A stretch of DNA of 64,000 nt from Psychrobacter sp. UBA3483 (GTDB lineage: Bacteria > Pseudomonadota > Gammaproteobacteria > Pseudomonadales > Moraxellaceae): NCBI RefSeq assembly GCF_002377905.1, contig NZ_DFQS01000050.1:62001-126000 (forward strand). Reading direction: 5' to 3'. A model generated the notes under the pieces. It was not told the DNA's origin. It made no database searches and was given only the letters and a program-made list of their open reading frames with translations. Position 1 is the first letter of the stretch; every line of letters begins with the position of its first letter. Below are positions 17,873-27,611 of the stretch, in pieces. The position numbers and the translations under genes were made by a program.

Positions 17873-20830
17873 CTACAACGCTTTTAACTCTTCCATCTGC
17901 GCTGTCATCGTTTTAAGCTGCCCTTCTAGCTCAGCCAGTTTCGCCTTCTCAGCCTCAACCACTTCGACTGGTGCTTTACTGACAAAGCCTTCATTACTAA
18001 GCTTGCGGGCGATACCTTCGGCTTGACCTTTCAACTTATCATATGACTTGCCCAAACGTGCCAGCTCAGCGGTTGGGTCAATTAGCCCTTTCATTGGCAC
18101 AAGCACGCGTAGCTGACCGACCATACTTGATGACGACAATGGCACTTCATCACCTTCTTTCAGTATCTCTAAGCTCTCAACTTTGGCAAGCGCTTTGAAC
18201 TGGTTTTTGATACGTGATAGACGCGCATCTTCGTCGCTAGAGATATTTTGTAGGAGCACTGGCAGACGTACCGCATTACCCAGTTTCATCTCGCCGCGAA
18301 TATTACGCACGCTAGCGATTAGCTCTTGTAGCCACGCCATATCTGCCTCAGTTTGCTCACTGATTTGGGCAGTATCGGTTTGTGGATAGTCAGCAACGAC
18401 GATGCTGTCGGTATTCTTACGACCCAGTAGCGGTGCAACCGTCTGCCAGATTTGCTCAGTCAGATACGGCATGATTGGATGACTAAAGCGTAGCGCCGTC
18501 TCTAGCACATGCAGCAGCACATAGCGGATTTGCGCTTTACGCTCCTCTGTCACCGAGTCATCATTGAGGCTGGCTTTGGCAAGCTCAACATACCAGTCAC
18601 AGTACTCATTCCAGATAAACTCATAAATATCATGGCTGACCATATCGAGGCGATACTGGGCAAAATGCTGATGGATATTGCTAATCGTCGAGTTTAGACG
18701 ACTCATGATCCATTTTTCTGGTAATTCCCAAACATCCGCGTTGGCGCTTTGGTCAATCGTTTGCGCATTGCCTTCTTTATCGACACAGTTCATCAGTACA
18801 AAGCGGCTGGCGTTCCAGATTTTATTACAGAAGTTACGATAGCCTTCGACACGTTTTAGATCAAAGTTGATATCGCGACCGGTACTGGCAAGCGAGGTAA
18901 AGGTAAAGCGCAGCGCATCAGTACCGTAGGCTGGGATACCTTCTGGGAACTCTTTACGGGTTTGCTTCTCAATTTTCGCGGCGTCTTTTGGGTTCATCAT
19001 ATTGCTGGTGCGTTTTTCCACCAGTGCTTCCAGATCAATACCATCAATAAGGTCGATAGGATCTAAGACGTTACCTTTTGATTTGGACATCTTCTGACCG
19101 TTACCATCACGTACCAAACCGTGCACATAAACGGTTTTAAACGGTACTTGCGGCGTGCCATCTTCGTTTTTGACGAAGTGCATGGTCAGCATGATCATGC
19201 GCGCGACCCAAAAGAAGATAATGTCAAATCCAGTGACCAATACGCTGGTCGGGTGAAAGGTTTTAAGGACGCGCGGATCAGCGTTCGGGTCTGCCCAGTC
19301 AAGCGTACTAAATGTCCAAAGGCCCGAGCTAAACCAGGTATCAAGCACATCATCGTCTTGGCGCAATTTGACGTCGTCGCTTAGATTGTATTTAGTGCGC
19401 ACTTCCGCTTCATCACGGGCAACATAAATCTCACCTGTCGCGTCGTCATACCACGCAGGGATACGATGTCCCCACCATAGCTGACGGCTGATACACCAGT
19501 CCTGCAAGTCGGTCATCCACGACATATACATATTTTTATATTGCGCAGGGACGAACTCAATACGACCATCTTCTACGGCATCAATCGCAGGCTTAGCAAG
19601 CTTACTCACCGCTACATACCATTGATCGGTCAACCATGGCTCAACAATGGTGCCGCCACGCTCAGCACGTGGGGCTTTGAGCGCGTAGTCTTCGATATCT
19701 TCTAGCCAACCTTGCTCGTCCGCTTGCTCAACAAGGAATTTACGCGCCGCAAAACGCTCAAGTCCAGCATATTCACTTGGCGTCGTTTCTAGCGTTGGCT
19801 CACGCGTTTGCAAATCGACGTACACCTCCATCGCAGGTAAGATATTGGCGCGTTCATCAAGGATATTAATCAATGGCAAGTTATGACGACGACCGAGTTC
19901 ATAGTCATTAAAGTCATGGGCTGGGGTGATTTTCACACAGCCGGTACCAAATTCGATATCAACATAATCATCGGCAACGATAGGCACAATGCGACCAGTA
20001 ATCGGCAAGGTAATGGTTTTGCCAATCAAATGCGCGTAACGCTCGTCCTTTGGATTGACGGCAACGGCGGTATCGCCCAGCAAGGTTTCAGGGCGCGTGG
20101 TCGCTACAACTAAGTAATTTTTGCCGTCTTGAGTCGTCAAATCTTTATCAGTAAAATGATAGCGGAAATGCCATAGGCTGCCTTTTTCGTCGACGTTTTC
20201 TACTTCTAAATCTGATAGCGCCGTTTGGAACTTAGGATCCCAGTTGACCAAGCGCTTACCACGATAAATCAAGCCATCATCGAATAGGCGTACGAACACT
20301 TCTTTTACCGCATTAGACAAGCCATCATCCATGGTAAAGCGCTCACGCGACCAATCAACCGAGCTGCCAAGGCGGCGAATCTGGCGGGTAATATTGTCAC
20401 CCGACTCTTCTTTCCACTCCCACACCTTATCGATGAAATCTTCACGCGTCATATCACGGCGTTTCAAACCTTGCGCTTCCAAACGACGCTCAACCACCAT
20501 TTGGGTGGCAATGCCTGCATGATCAGTACCCGGTTGCCACAGTGTGTTGTCACCATCCATACGGTGATAACGCGTTAGTGCATCCATGATGGCATTGTTA
20601 AAGCCGTGACCCATATGTAGTGAACCGGTGACGTTCGGTGGCGGCAAGGCGATAGAAAACGACTCGTCTTTATCAAAGCTTGGCTTAAAATAACCGTTTT
20701 CTTCCCAACCTTGATACATGCCTGCTTCGACATCGCTTGGATTATAGGCGTTCTCTAATTGGCTTAAGGCCGCCTGAATCGATTGGGTCAGGTTGGTTTT
20801 GGTATTATCAGGGGTATTAGAAGTACTCAT
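17873..20830 (-). CDS. valS: Valyl-tRNA synthetase
   Basis: Charges tRNA-Val with valine, class I synthetase, cytoplasmic. 985 residues, a little longer than E. coli ValS (951). The class I signatures are HMGH at 72-75 (PPPNVTGSLHMGHGF) and KMSKS at 580-584. Between them lies the CP1 editing domain, with TTRPETLLGDTAVAVNP. The anticodon-binding domain follows, and the last 65 residues or so form the C-terminal coiled coil typical of ValS (LGKSYDKLKGQAEGIARKL onward). The start at 20830 is an ATG with a weak ribosome site. Divergent from the FNT-family gene; a hairpin terminator follows. Confidence 0.98.
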   Translation of the reverse strand: MSTSNTPDNTKTNLTQSIQAALSQLENAYNPSDVEAGMYQGWEENGYFKPSFDKDESFSIALPPPNVTGSLHMGHGFNNAIMDALTRYHRMDGDNTLWQPGTDHAGIATQMVVERRLEAQGLKRRDMTREDFIDKVWEWKEESGDNITRQIRRLGSSVDWSRERFTMDDGLSNAVKEVFVRLFDDGLIYRGKRLVNWDPKFQTALSDLEVENVDEKGSLWHFRYHFTDKDLTTQDGKNYLVVATTRPETLLGDTAVAVNPKDERYAHLIGKTITLPITGRIVPIVADDYVDIEFGTGCVKITPAHDFNDYELGRRHNLPLINILDERANILPAMEVYVDLQTREPTLETTPSEYAGLERFAARKFLVEQADEQGWLEDIEDYALKAPRAERGGTIVEPWLTDQWYVAVSKLAKPAIDAVEDGRIEFVPAQYKNMYMSWMTDLQDWCISRQLWWGHRIPAWYDDATGEIYVARDEAEVRTKYNLSDDVKLRQDDDVLDTWFSSGLWTFSTLDWADPNADPRVLKTFHPTSVLVTGFDIIFFWVARMIMLTMHFVKNEDGTPQVPFKTVYVHGLVRDGNGQKMSKSKGNVLDPIDLIDGIDLEALVEKRTSNMMNPKDAAKIEKQTRKEFPEGIPAYGTDALRFTFTSLASTGRDINFDLKRVEGYRNFCNKIWNASRFVLMNCVDKEGNAQTIDQSANADVWELPEKWIMSRLNSTISNIHQHFAQYRLDMVSHDIYEFIWNEYCDWYVELAKASLNDDSVTEERKAQIRYVLLHVLETALRFSHPIMPYLTEQIWQTVAPLLGRKNTDSIVVADYPQTDTAQISEQTEADMAWLQELIASVRNIRGEMKLGNAVRLPVLLQNISSDEDARLSRIKNQFKALAKVESLEILKEGDEVPLSSSSMVGQLRVLVPMKGLIDPTAELARLGKSYDKLKGQAEGIARKLSNEGFVSKAPVEVVEAEKAKLAELEGQLKTMTAQMEELKAL

Positions 20831-20937
20831 AATAGAATGGTCTTTTATTAAAAATGAAAGTGGTCAAACAAAGTTATCGAAAAATAGGAAAAATGATTAA
20901 TAGAGTGATTTTAACGCAGATAGGCAGATTTTGTTAG

Positions 20938-22224
20938 ATGCTAAGGACATTTATCAGTCTTCAATGGCGGATTTACAACAGTAATCGGCTGAACACCCAA
21001 CACAATAAACGCTGTGCATACGATAGAATAAAGAGAAACCTAAATTATCATCAGATAAACAGCGAGCCGACCGTGTCCAAAGATACCGCGCACAACGATA
21101 ACAATAGAAGTAGCAATAACAGTCACTCTAAAGCTGAAAAAGGAGAGGATGTACGCTCTATAGATGATGGCACTTGTTATAAAGACAATGCTCAAGGTGA
21201 TAGTGCTGAAGTAAAAAGAAACAGCGTTGAAGATAAAGCAGACGGCAATGCTAACGCACAGAACGACTCCGATACTACAGAGAACTTAGAGGACGAAGAT
21301 TTCTCTGAGGATATTAGCGAAGAAGACAAAGAAACCATCAAAAAAGTAGCCAACGATGACAATTTCAGCCAAGCCAAAAGCTATGCCAGTATCTTGGTTG
21401 AGCAGGTGATGGATGCCAGAGAAACTTTTGAGCGTTCGCTTGGCTCGTTATTTACCAGTGCTTTTACTGCAGGGCTTGAGATTGGTATCAGCTTCTTTAT
21501 GATTTTATCAGCTTTTGCGCTTTTGAGTGGTGTGGTCCCAAGCCATTACGCCATCGTCCTCGCTTCCCTACTTTATCCGATTGGCTTTATCGTTGTTGTC
21601 ATCGGTCAGTCGCTTTTATTTACTGAACAAACCTCACTGTTGAGCCTGCCTGTTCTCAACAAAATCGAACCCTTACACAAATTGTTACGCCTTTGGGGCA
21701 TTGTCATCGCCGGTAACGTCGTTGGTGGCTGTTTATTTGCCGCTTTGATGATAGGTTTGGGGTTAAATATGCAGCTGTTTAGCGTCAGCGACATTGATGT
21801 CTATGCCGAGCATATCTTAGGGTTTAGATGGTGGGTGATATTTGGCAGTGCCATCTTGGCAGGCTGGATGATGGGCGTCACTGCATGGCTTGTGACCTCA
21901 GCACGCGACACCCTTAGCCGTATTGTTTTAGTGACGTTGATTACCGGCAGTATTGGCTTTTTAGGTTTGCATCATAGTATCGTCGGTAATATTGAGATAT
22001 TTTCTGCTTTGCTTTATGGCAATACTGTCAGCTTGGGGCGCTATTTGCTATTTTTAGCAGTGATATTGGTGGGCAATACCGTTGGGGGTGTAGTGTTTGT
22101 CGCGGTACTGAAAAATCGAACATTCTTATTTGATATTGCCAAAGCAAAAGAAGAAACCGCCAAAGATAAAGCAGATGAAGAAAATAATATAAACAGCCGT
22201 ATAAACACTCGCCGTCCTTATTAA
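20938..22224 (+). CDS. Formate/nitrite transporter (FNT) family protein, YfdC-like, with acidic N-terminus
   Basis: Inner-membrane channel of the FNT family (FocA/NirC/YfdC). The conserved membrane domain runs from about residue 170 to 405 with six hydrophobic segments; FTAGLEIGISFFMILSAF, GQSLLFTEQTSLL, AGNVVGGCLFAAL and GLHHSIVGNIEIFSALLYGN are recognisable, the last with the central-pore histidine region. The first 160 residues are polar and rich in D, E, N and S, which is the extended tail seen in YfdC-type proteins rather than in FocA. The substrate is unknown. The start is uncertain: the ATG at 20938 has no ribosome site, and a GTG at 21073 would remove 45 residues of atypical composition. 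Confidence 0.82.
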   Translation: MLRTFISLQWRIYNSNRLNTQHNKRCAYDRIKRNLNYHQINSEPTVSKDTAHNDNNRSSNNSHSKAEKGEDVRSIDDGTCYKDNAQGDSAEVKRNSVEDKADGNANAQNDSDTTENLEDEDFSEDISEEDKETIKKVANDDNFSQAKSYASILVEQVMDARETFERSLGSLFTSAFTAGLEIGISFFMILSAFALLSGVVPSHYAIVLASLLYPIGFIVVVIGQSLLFTEQTSLLSLPVLNKIEPLHKLLRLWGIVIAGNVVGGCLFAALMIGLGLNMQLFSVSDIDVYAEHILGFRWWVIFGSAILAGWMMGVTAWLVTSARDTLSRIVLVTLITGSIGFLGLHHSIVGNIEIFSALLYGNTVSLGRYLLFLAVILVGNTVGGVVFVAVLKNRTFLFDIAKAKEETAKDKADEENNINSRINTRRPY

Positions 22225-22364
22225 AAATAATCTGTTATACCGTTTTAACGCGTCTTTTTAAACGCAACGCCCCTGTCCCATAACAGATTTTAAGCATTTA
22301 AACCTGTTGTGGGATTTTATGAACGAATGATACAAAAGCTTAACGTCTGTCTAAATCATTAGCG

Positions 22365-23288
22365 TTAAAGCATGCGCGCGGCTAACACACTGCTTTCTAT
22401 TTCAGACTTTCTCAGTTTATGATGCCGCGCGCTAAATATGCGTACCAAAATCCCTGCCGTCAAGAACATTACCAAGGTATAGATGGCTGGCATCATCGAC
22501 ATATCGTAGTTCGACAATAACGTCAACGCCATAAATATCGACAAAGTACTGTTTTGGAGGCCGACTTCTAGCGTGATTGACGTTCTTTGCGCCAAATTTA
22601 GACCGAACCATTTGCTACTATAATAACCAAGCGCCATGGTTGAAAGGTTCAATATTATCGACACAGGACCGGTCGCGATAAAGGCGTCGACGATGATATC
22701 GCGTTGCACATAGCCCAAAAACAGCACTAAAAATGTTAAAAACAGCACGCCAAAGCGAGACACATAGACTTGTGAGCGATCGGCGACGTTTGGCGCATAA
22801 CGCTTAATCAGCATGCCGATACTAATAGGCACAATCGTTAGCAACACCAAAGTGAGCACCGTTTTTAATACTGGCAATTCAAACGTACTACCGCTGCCCA
22901 TAAAATAAATCAATGAAAAGCTCAGTACAATCGGAATGGTCAAAACGGTGATAACGCTGGCAATCGCGGTCATCGTCACCGACAGTGCCACATCGCCTTT
23001 GGCCAAATAGGTAAATAAGTTTGAGGTGGTACCGCCCGGGCATAACACGAGCAGCATAACGCCAACGGCATACTCTGGGCGTAATGGCATGATATTGGCT
23101 AAAGCAAAGCCAATAATTGGCAGCAGTATCAACTGATTGGTCAAGCCAATACCGACGGCTTTGGGGTATTTTAGCACTCGTTTAAAATCATTGGTGACAA
23201 GAGTCAAGCCCATGCCCATCATAATTAAAAACAAGCAAATAGGAATAATAACTGAGTTTACTAAAGTAACTAGCGCCAAACTTTCCAT
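22365..23288 (-). CDS. Bile acid:sodium symporter (BASS) family transporter
   Basis: Polytopic Na+-coupled transporter, 307 residues, with nine or ten hydrophobic segments. Family marks are MGMGLTLVTNDFKRVLKYPKA near the N-terminus, VLCPGGTTSNLFTYLAKGD in the core sodium-binding crossover and TLEVGLQNSTLS in the second half. Bacterial members import or export diverse organic anions (bile acids, pantoate and other keto acids), and the substrate cannot be inferred here. AGGG precedes the ATG. Single gene; the neighbours have no related role. Confidence 0.92.
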   Translation of the reverse strand: MESLALVTLVNSVIIPICLFLIMMGMGLTLVTNDFKRVLKYPKAVGIGLTNQLILLPIIGFALANIMPLRPEYAVGVMLLVLCPGGTTSNLFTYLAKGDVALSVTMTAIASVITVLTIPIVLSFSLIYFMGSGSTFELPVLKTVLTLVLLTIVPISIGMLIKRYAPNVADRSQVYVSRFGVLFLTFLVLFLGYVQRDIIVDAFIATGPVSIILNLSTMALGYYSSKWFGLNLAQRTSITLEVGLQNSTLSIFMALTLLSNYDMSMMPAIYTLVMFLTAGILVRIFSARHHKLRKSEIESSVLAARML

Positions 23289-23666
23289 ACTAACATCCCT
23301 GTAAATGTGACCTACTACTAGATCAACTTGCCATGATTAGGTGACAACTACTGCTTAGCATTCCTTGCTAAGACTGGTGAGTAGCGGTCAACGCCTAACA
23401 TTAACCAACATCACACGTTTTTATACTATTACTGCTATAGTTTTTATCAAAAAGCTTATGGCATCACTGGTTGATTATCGCTAAAAGTTAGCAGACTATA
23501 AATGAGCAAGCTTTAAAACCAGCAAACAATACAGCGAGTATATAGCGCAAATGTCATATATATTTGCTTTATTCAACGACTCATCAGTCAAGTGCAAAAT
23601 GTGGGGATAGAGTAGAAATAGAAAAGGTTTGGCAGAAAATTCTAAAGAGTTACGGTTAAATGATGT
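23289..23666. other. Intergenic region upstream of the BASS gene
   Basis: A 378-nt spacer on the minus strand, between the end of the UPF0145 pair and the BASS start. It contains one perfect short hairpin, CTTAGCA-TTCCT-TGCTAAG (23354-23372), without a T-run, about 65-85 bases before the BASS start. No ORF is seen. Confidence 0.5.
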
Positions 23667-24155
23667 CTAAGGTGTCGCGGCGTTATCAGAATTCTCACGA
23701 CTATGGACGGCGGTACCATAAGCAATGGCTTCGACCATGCTGCCCAATTGATTGATGTTACTGACTTCAAAACGCACGCCATAGATATGATTATAGCCTT
23801 TCGCCTGCGCTTGGCTGCGCATACGTACTGCGGCTTCACGGCGCGCGCGATCGAGCAAGGTTTCATAAGTGGTTAGGTTTTTGCCAAAGATACTTAAAAC
23901 GCGAGCAATGACCATTTTAAAATAATCTTGCGCAATCACCACGCTGCCCAAGACCAACTCACCCCCAGTATGAGGCGCAAGCTTAGGTACATAAAAACGC
24001 TCAGTCGAGACGATAATATGCCCAAGCTCTTTTTCAGCAACTTTTAAATGTGCTAAGTGCTGACGCTCATGCCGTGAGCCAAAGAACCAACCGACCACAA
24101 ACAGTACCAGCAGCGGCGCGTAGTTGATGAGCATTTGGGTGAGAGAATTATTCAT
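23667..24155 (-). CDS. UPF0145 (YbjQ)-like protein with N-terminal membrane anchor
   Basis: 162 residues. A hydrophobic segment at about residues 8-26 (YAPLLVLFVVGWFFGS) is followed by a domain resembling the UPF0145/YbjQ family: GGELVLGSVVIAQDYFKMV, then LLDRARREAAVRMRSQAQAKGYNHIYGVRFEVS and a final YGTAV. YbjQ proteins form beta-rich pentamers of unknown function, sometimes annotated as heavy-metal-binding. It lies 48 nt after a second family member on the same strand and is probably its operon partner and a diverged paralogue. Divergence and the membrane anchor make the family assignment less firm than for its neighbour. Confidence 0.75.
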   Translation of the reverse strand: MNNSLTQMLINYAPLLVLFVVGWFFGSRHERQHLAHLKVAEKELGHIIVSTERFYVPKLAPHTGGELVLGSVVIAQDYFKMVIARVLSIFGKNLTTYETLLDRARREAAVRMRSQAQAKGYNHIYGVRFEVSNINQLGSMVEAIAYGTAVHSRENSDNAATP

Positions 24156-24203
24156 GAACCATCTCGAGCGTCAAAAAGCGTTGCTGCTTTTTTTGCTGAT
24201 TAA

Positions 24204-24674
24204 TTAACCAAAAGGATTGAAACGTGGCAAATCATCATCGGCGGCAGCTGGTTGTTGCGGCACAGCTTGGTTATGACTTTGCACATCCGTAGGACCAGAA
24301 GGATTGCTCGGCGGTTGATGAGATGACGGCGTAAAAATGGACTGCTGCGGCATGGGAACCGCTTTAACCGCTGTGCCATAGACAAACAGCTCAGAAGCGC
24401 CTTGGGCAATGCTCGAAGTCGAAAACCGTAAACCTACCACAGCATCAGCACCCAAAGCCTCTGCTTTGATGACCATACGATCGATGGCTTCTTGGCGTGA
24501 TTCTTCTAACAGCTCAGTATAGGCCGTCAGCTCACCACCAACGATATTTTTTAGCCCAGCAAATAAGTCTTTGCCCACATGCTTTGAACGTACGGTACTG
24601 CCGTAGACGACATCTAAGCGCTCGGTAATCTGATAGTTAGGTAAGTGCTCAAGGTTAGAAAGTTGCACAGTCAT
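24204..24674 (-). CDS. UPF0145 (YbjQ) family protein
   Basis: 156 residues. The domain spans residues 12-108: LDVVYGSTVRSKHVGKDLFAG, GGELTAYTELLEESRQEAIDRM and ALGADAVVGLRFSTSS, with the closing ELFVYGTAV. These are the standard marks of the UPF0145/YbjQ family. The last 50 residues are rich in P, Q and S and look disordered. No signal peptide or membrane segment is seen. It is the first gene of a probable two-gene operon with the membrane-anchored paralogue 48 nt downstream. Function is unknown in the family. Confidence 0.9.
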   Translation of the reverse strand: MTVQLSNLEHLPNYQITERLDVVYGSTVRSKHVGKDLFAGLKNIVGGELTAYTELLEESRQEAIDRMVIKAEALGADAVVGLRFSTSSIAQGASELFVYGTAVKAVPMPQQSIFTPSSHQPPSNPSGPTDVQSHNQAVPQQPAAADDDLPRFNPFG

Positions 24675-24765
24675 GCTACAGCCTTATCGGTGACTTATAG
24701 GGGTTCAATGAATATGTATGGTTTCACTGAATAATAAACAATTAATATTTTTGAAAAAAACCATC

Positions 24766-25323
24766 CTAGTCATTGGTATGAAACAATAAAAACAGTTCGG
24801 TCAAATTGCCTTCGATGCTATTGGCCATTTGCGCCATTTTATCTTCATCAGCGCGCATTTCGGCAAGCTCAGGATCCTCATCATCGATGCCGCTTAGCAC
24901 AATCATTGGTAAGGTTAAGACCGCCACATCTTCTGCCGTTTCTTCATCTTCAAACCAATCGCTGGCTTCATCGCCATACATCGCATCGACAAAACCAATC
25001 GACCAGGCAACGATATCGGACTCTTCTGAAAAATCGACCGCCACTTCCTCATTACCGGCATCTTCACCAAAAGGTAGCTCAATCGGCGTCTCGTTTTTTA
25101 GTTCAGCCATAATTGAGTCGCGCCAGCGCTGAATACCGTCAATCACATTTGCAGGAATGTCACTGACGTGACCTTCAAATAGCGCATCTAGCCAATTTGG
25201 CAATGGACGTCCGATAATAGTAGCCGTTAAAAAACCGTGGGTGGCAACACTATCCAGCACGAACTGGCTCTCATCATTGTCCAAATAGTCTAATAGTTCA
25301 TCGAAACTGAGTGGGTTATTCAT
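24766..25323 (-). CDS. UPF0149 (YecA/YgfB) family protein
   Basis: 185-residue acidic cytoplasmic protein. The pattern fits UPF0149: an N-terminal helical part with THGFLTATIIGRPLPNWLDALF, then EESDIVAWSIGFVDAMYGDEASDWF (the usual F-x-x-W-x-x-GF motif), then a long acidic C-terminal helix. It lacks the C-terminal SEC-C zinc motif found in YecA proper. The function of the family is not established. AAGGA stands nine bases before the ATG. It lies 91 nt upstream of the UPF0145 pair and could be cotranscribed, but no evidence for that is visible. Confidence 0.8.
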   Translation of the reverse strand: MNNPLSFDELLDYLDNDESQFVLDSVATHGFLTATIIGRPLPNWLDALFEGHVSDIPANVIDGIQRWRDSIMAELKNETPIELPFGEDAGNEEVAVDFSEESDIVAWSIGFVDAMYGDEASDWFEDEETAEDVAVLTLPMIVLSGIDDEDPELAEMRADEDKMAQMANSIEGNLTELFLLFHTND

Positions 25324-25671
25324 AGCATGGAGTCCTTGGCGGCTAGATTACGGCGTACGCCATACATGAGTATGGCAACATAAAAACAGTGGGAAATCTT
25401 AGGATAAAGAGACAAAAACACGAACGCGGTTGCAAGTTATATAAATAGCGCAAACGCTTTTATCCAACAGGCGGATTAAAAAAGAGCTGATTACAGCATA
25501 ATTTTTAACAATTTAATATTATTAAAAATACCTGACAATCAGCTTAGCACAATATACTTAACATGATGATTGCTCATCTGTGTAATCAGTTAACAACTTT
25601 CGGCTAACAAGCAGCCATTATACCAACTTCGCCTGATGATCAAGCGGTAACCTTAAAACCAGAATAACGAA
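25324..25671. other. Intergenic region
   Basis: A 348-nt AT-rich spacer on the minus strand. I see no ORF, terminator or repeat in it. Confidence 0.5.
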
Positions 25672-25908
25672 TTAAATATCGTCATCATCCCAATCATCGC
25701 CATCTTCATCGAAATTATCAATGTCATCAAGATCGTCTTTGAGCTCTTTTTCTAGACGTTTTTCTTCTAGTAAGTTATCAATCAAACGGCGTTTTTCAAG
25801 GCTGCTTAAACGCGTGCGCACACTGGTTTCAGCCTCTTCCACCATCTTGGCGTCGTCATCATCGACAAAATCATCATCAAAATCGTCATCAATATCAGCG
25901 TCACTCAT
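25672..25908 (-). CDS. Small acidic PA3496-family protein
   Basis: 78 residues, very acidic: D-rich stretches at both ends (DIDDDFDDDFVDDDDAK, and DDLDDIDNFDEDGDDWDDDD) flank a basic helix, SSLEKRRLIDNLLEEKRLEKEL. This resembles the Pseudomonas PA3496 family, annotated as putative envelope-integrity proteins, without known mechanism. The frame begins at a TTG at 25914, but AGGAG stands seven bases before the ATG at 25908, which is therefore chosen. Single gene. Composition alone could mislead, so the family call is moderate. Confidence 0.75.
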   Translation of the reverse strand: MSDADIDDDFDDDFVDDDDAKMVEEAETSVRTRLSSLEKRRLIDNLLEEKRLEKELKDDLDDIDNFDEDGDDWDDDDI

Positions 25909-26099
25909 GACCAACTCCTATCATTTTTCGGCAAAGGTATTAAAAATACATAAATATATATATATGCCTTATAAAGTCTCTCCCCTGCGTTGTCAATCCT
26001 TTTTATCATTACGGCAACGTTATGCACAAAGCCAATAAGCGCCCAAGTCATTATCGTGCAGGCAATTGTAGAGATTCAATGACGTTTAAAGTGGTAAAC

Positions 26100-27611
26100 T
26101 TACCCCTGCGCTTCTGTCTCTTCAATCATCAATACCGCATTACGTACATCAGCCAGACGCTGAATCATGGCATCGTTACCGCCATCGAATATCGCACATT
26201 CGCGCTCATAAACGGTGGTTGGGCGCATGACACTTTGGAGCTGCACATGATGATTGATTTGTTTAATGCCTGCATTTGGTAACAAAATAAGCATTTGCTC
26301 TTTTTTACCGACGCTCTCTAATAAATGACTCATCGCCTCAACTTGCGCATTGTCACTGACACCCGCTTTCGCCGGTAAAGCAAATCTAGACAGCTCGATA
26401 TGCTTGTCGTGGATGATTTTATTCAGCATTAAATACAGCTTAGCGAGCATCACCCCTGCCAAGGCCACTTTGGCGTGGCTATTATCTGCCTTCAGCATCA
26501 CATAAGCGCCGCTTTCGTCAAAGTTTGGCTCATTAATCGCGCTGACTCCAAGCAATAATGGTTGCTTGAGTAATTCGGTCACGGCTTGGTTCAATAACTG
26601 CGTACATAATGCCAAATAAGGCAGACGCTGCGACGGCGCTAAGCGCTCGAGCATATTGAACTCATCGTGAAAGACAATCTGGACGCTGACACTATCAAAT
26701 GGACGGTTGGCAGACAGCCGAGCTATACCATTAGAACCGTTAGACTTATGGTTATCATCATTATTTGCATTGGCAGCGGTCACTTCGTCTTGCAGGTTGC
26801 CCGTGTCATCGTTACTGATATCGTGCTCAGTTGTGTTATGAGTCGCATCAAGCTCAGGATTTTGACCTTGCTGTCCTCTGACGTATTGATTGACTGCACT
26901 ATGAATATCCAGTTTACGCGGTAGATCCAATTTATCAGTATTTGGATTGCGGCTGACAGCAGTCGCCGTGGCATCGGCTGCACTAGTGGATTCTGTTGAC
27001 ACACCTTCTGTGTCATCGCCACGCTCAAGGTTGCGTTCATAACCGCGCGCAAATTCGCGCTGATCGATCTGTCTGTACTGCTCGCGATGTAAATCTTGAA
27101 TATCGCGGCTTAGGGCATTGATTTGCTCTTTGGTTGGGCGTGCAATATAACCATAAATCAGCCATAGTAATAAATGCAGCAGCATTGAGCCAATCACAAA
27201 CGGCCACTGCATGGCGATAATCTCGCCCTTACTAATGTCTTTGAGGGTCAAGGCCACACTACCGATGACCGCGTCGCCTTTGGTCGCGATTTGGCTAATG
27301 GTGTCGCCTTGCTGCATCGGTGCATTACCGACTGGCACCAAGATGTCACCATTATTGTCTTTAATCAAAATGCGCGTGACGTCCTGCTCGCTGGTATAGC
27401 GATTGGCTATGACGCTGAGGCTGACGCGGTCTTTGTTTTCTAAAGATAAGCGCGCTTCATCGATGAGCTGAGCGACCATTTGCTCGCCCTTTTGGGCACG
27501 GCTATTGCTCAGCTGCTGATCGGTACTGATGACCAATAATAGGGTCTGCAAACAAAAACTAACCAGAAGAATAATGGCAAACAACCCTTGCCGCGGCGCT
27601 AAATACGTCAT
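26100..27611 (-). CDS. YtjB/AhpA (Smp)-like membrane protein, extended
   Basis: 503 residues from the ATG at 27611. Topology: a short cytoplasmic start, TM1 at about 8-28 (LFAIILLVSFCLQTLLLVI), about 110 periplasmic residues resembling a small sensor-like domain (ARLSLENKDRVSLSVIANRYTS onward), TM2 (WPFVIGSMLLHLLLWLIYGYI), then a 340-residue cytoplasmic part. This layout, and the position divergent from serB, match E. coli YtjB (Smp), which is only about 214 residues and lies next to serB. The cytoplasmic part has a D/N-rich linker followed by a folded-looking region (VSVQIVFHDEFNMLERLAPSQR onward) not recognised. The frame is open to 27659. Function is unknown. Confidence 0.7.
   Translation of the reverse strand: MTYLAPRQGLFAIILLVSFCLQTLLLVISTDQQLSNSRAQKGEQMVAQLIDEARLSLENKDRVSLSVIANRYTSEQDVTRILIKDNNGDILVPVGNAPMQQGDTISQIATKGDAVIGSVALTLKDISKGEIIAMQWPFVIGSMLLHLLLWLIYGYIARPTKEQINALSRDIQDLHREQYRQIDQREFARGYERNLERGDDTEGVSTESTSAADATATAVSRNPNTDKLDLPRKLDIHSAVNQYVRGQQGQNPELDATHNTTEHDISNDDTGNLQDEVTAANANNDDNHKSNGSNGIARLSANRPFDSVSVQIVFHDEFNMLERLAPSQRLPYLALCTQLLNQAVTELLKQPLLLGVSAINEPNFDESGAYVMLKADNSHAKVALAGVMLAKLYLMLNKIIHDKHIELSRFALPAKAGVSDNAQVEAMSHLLESVGKKEQMLILLPNAGIKQINHHVQLQSVMRPTTVYERECAIFDGGNDAMIQRLADVRNAVLMIEETEAQG

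Noticed and set aside
25955..25970. TA-repeat run (ATATATATAT)
   Set aside because: Short dinucleotide run in AT-rich spacer; not long enough to be informative.
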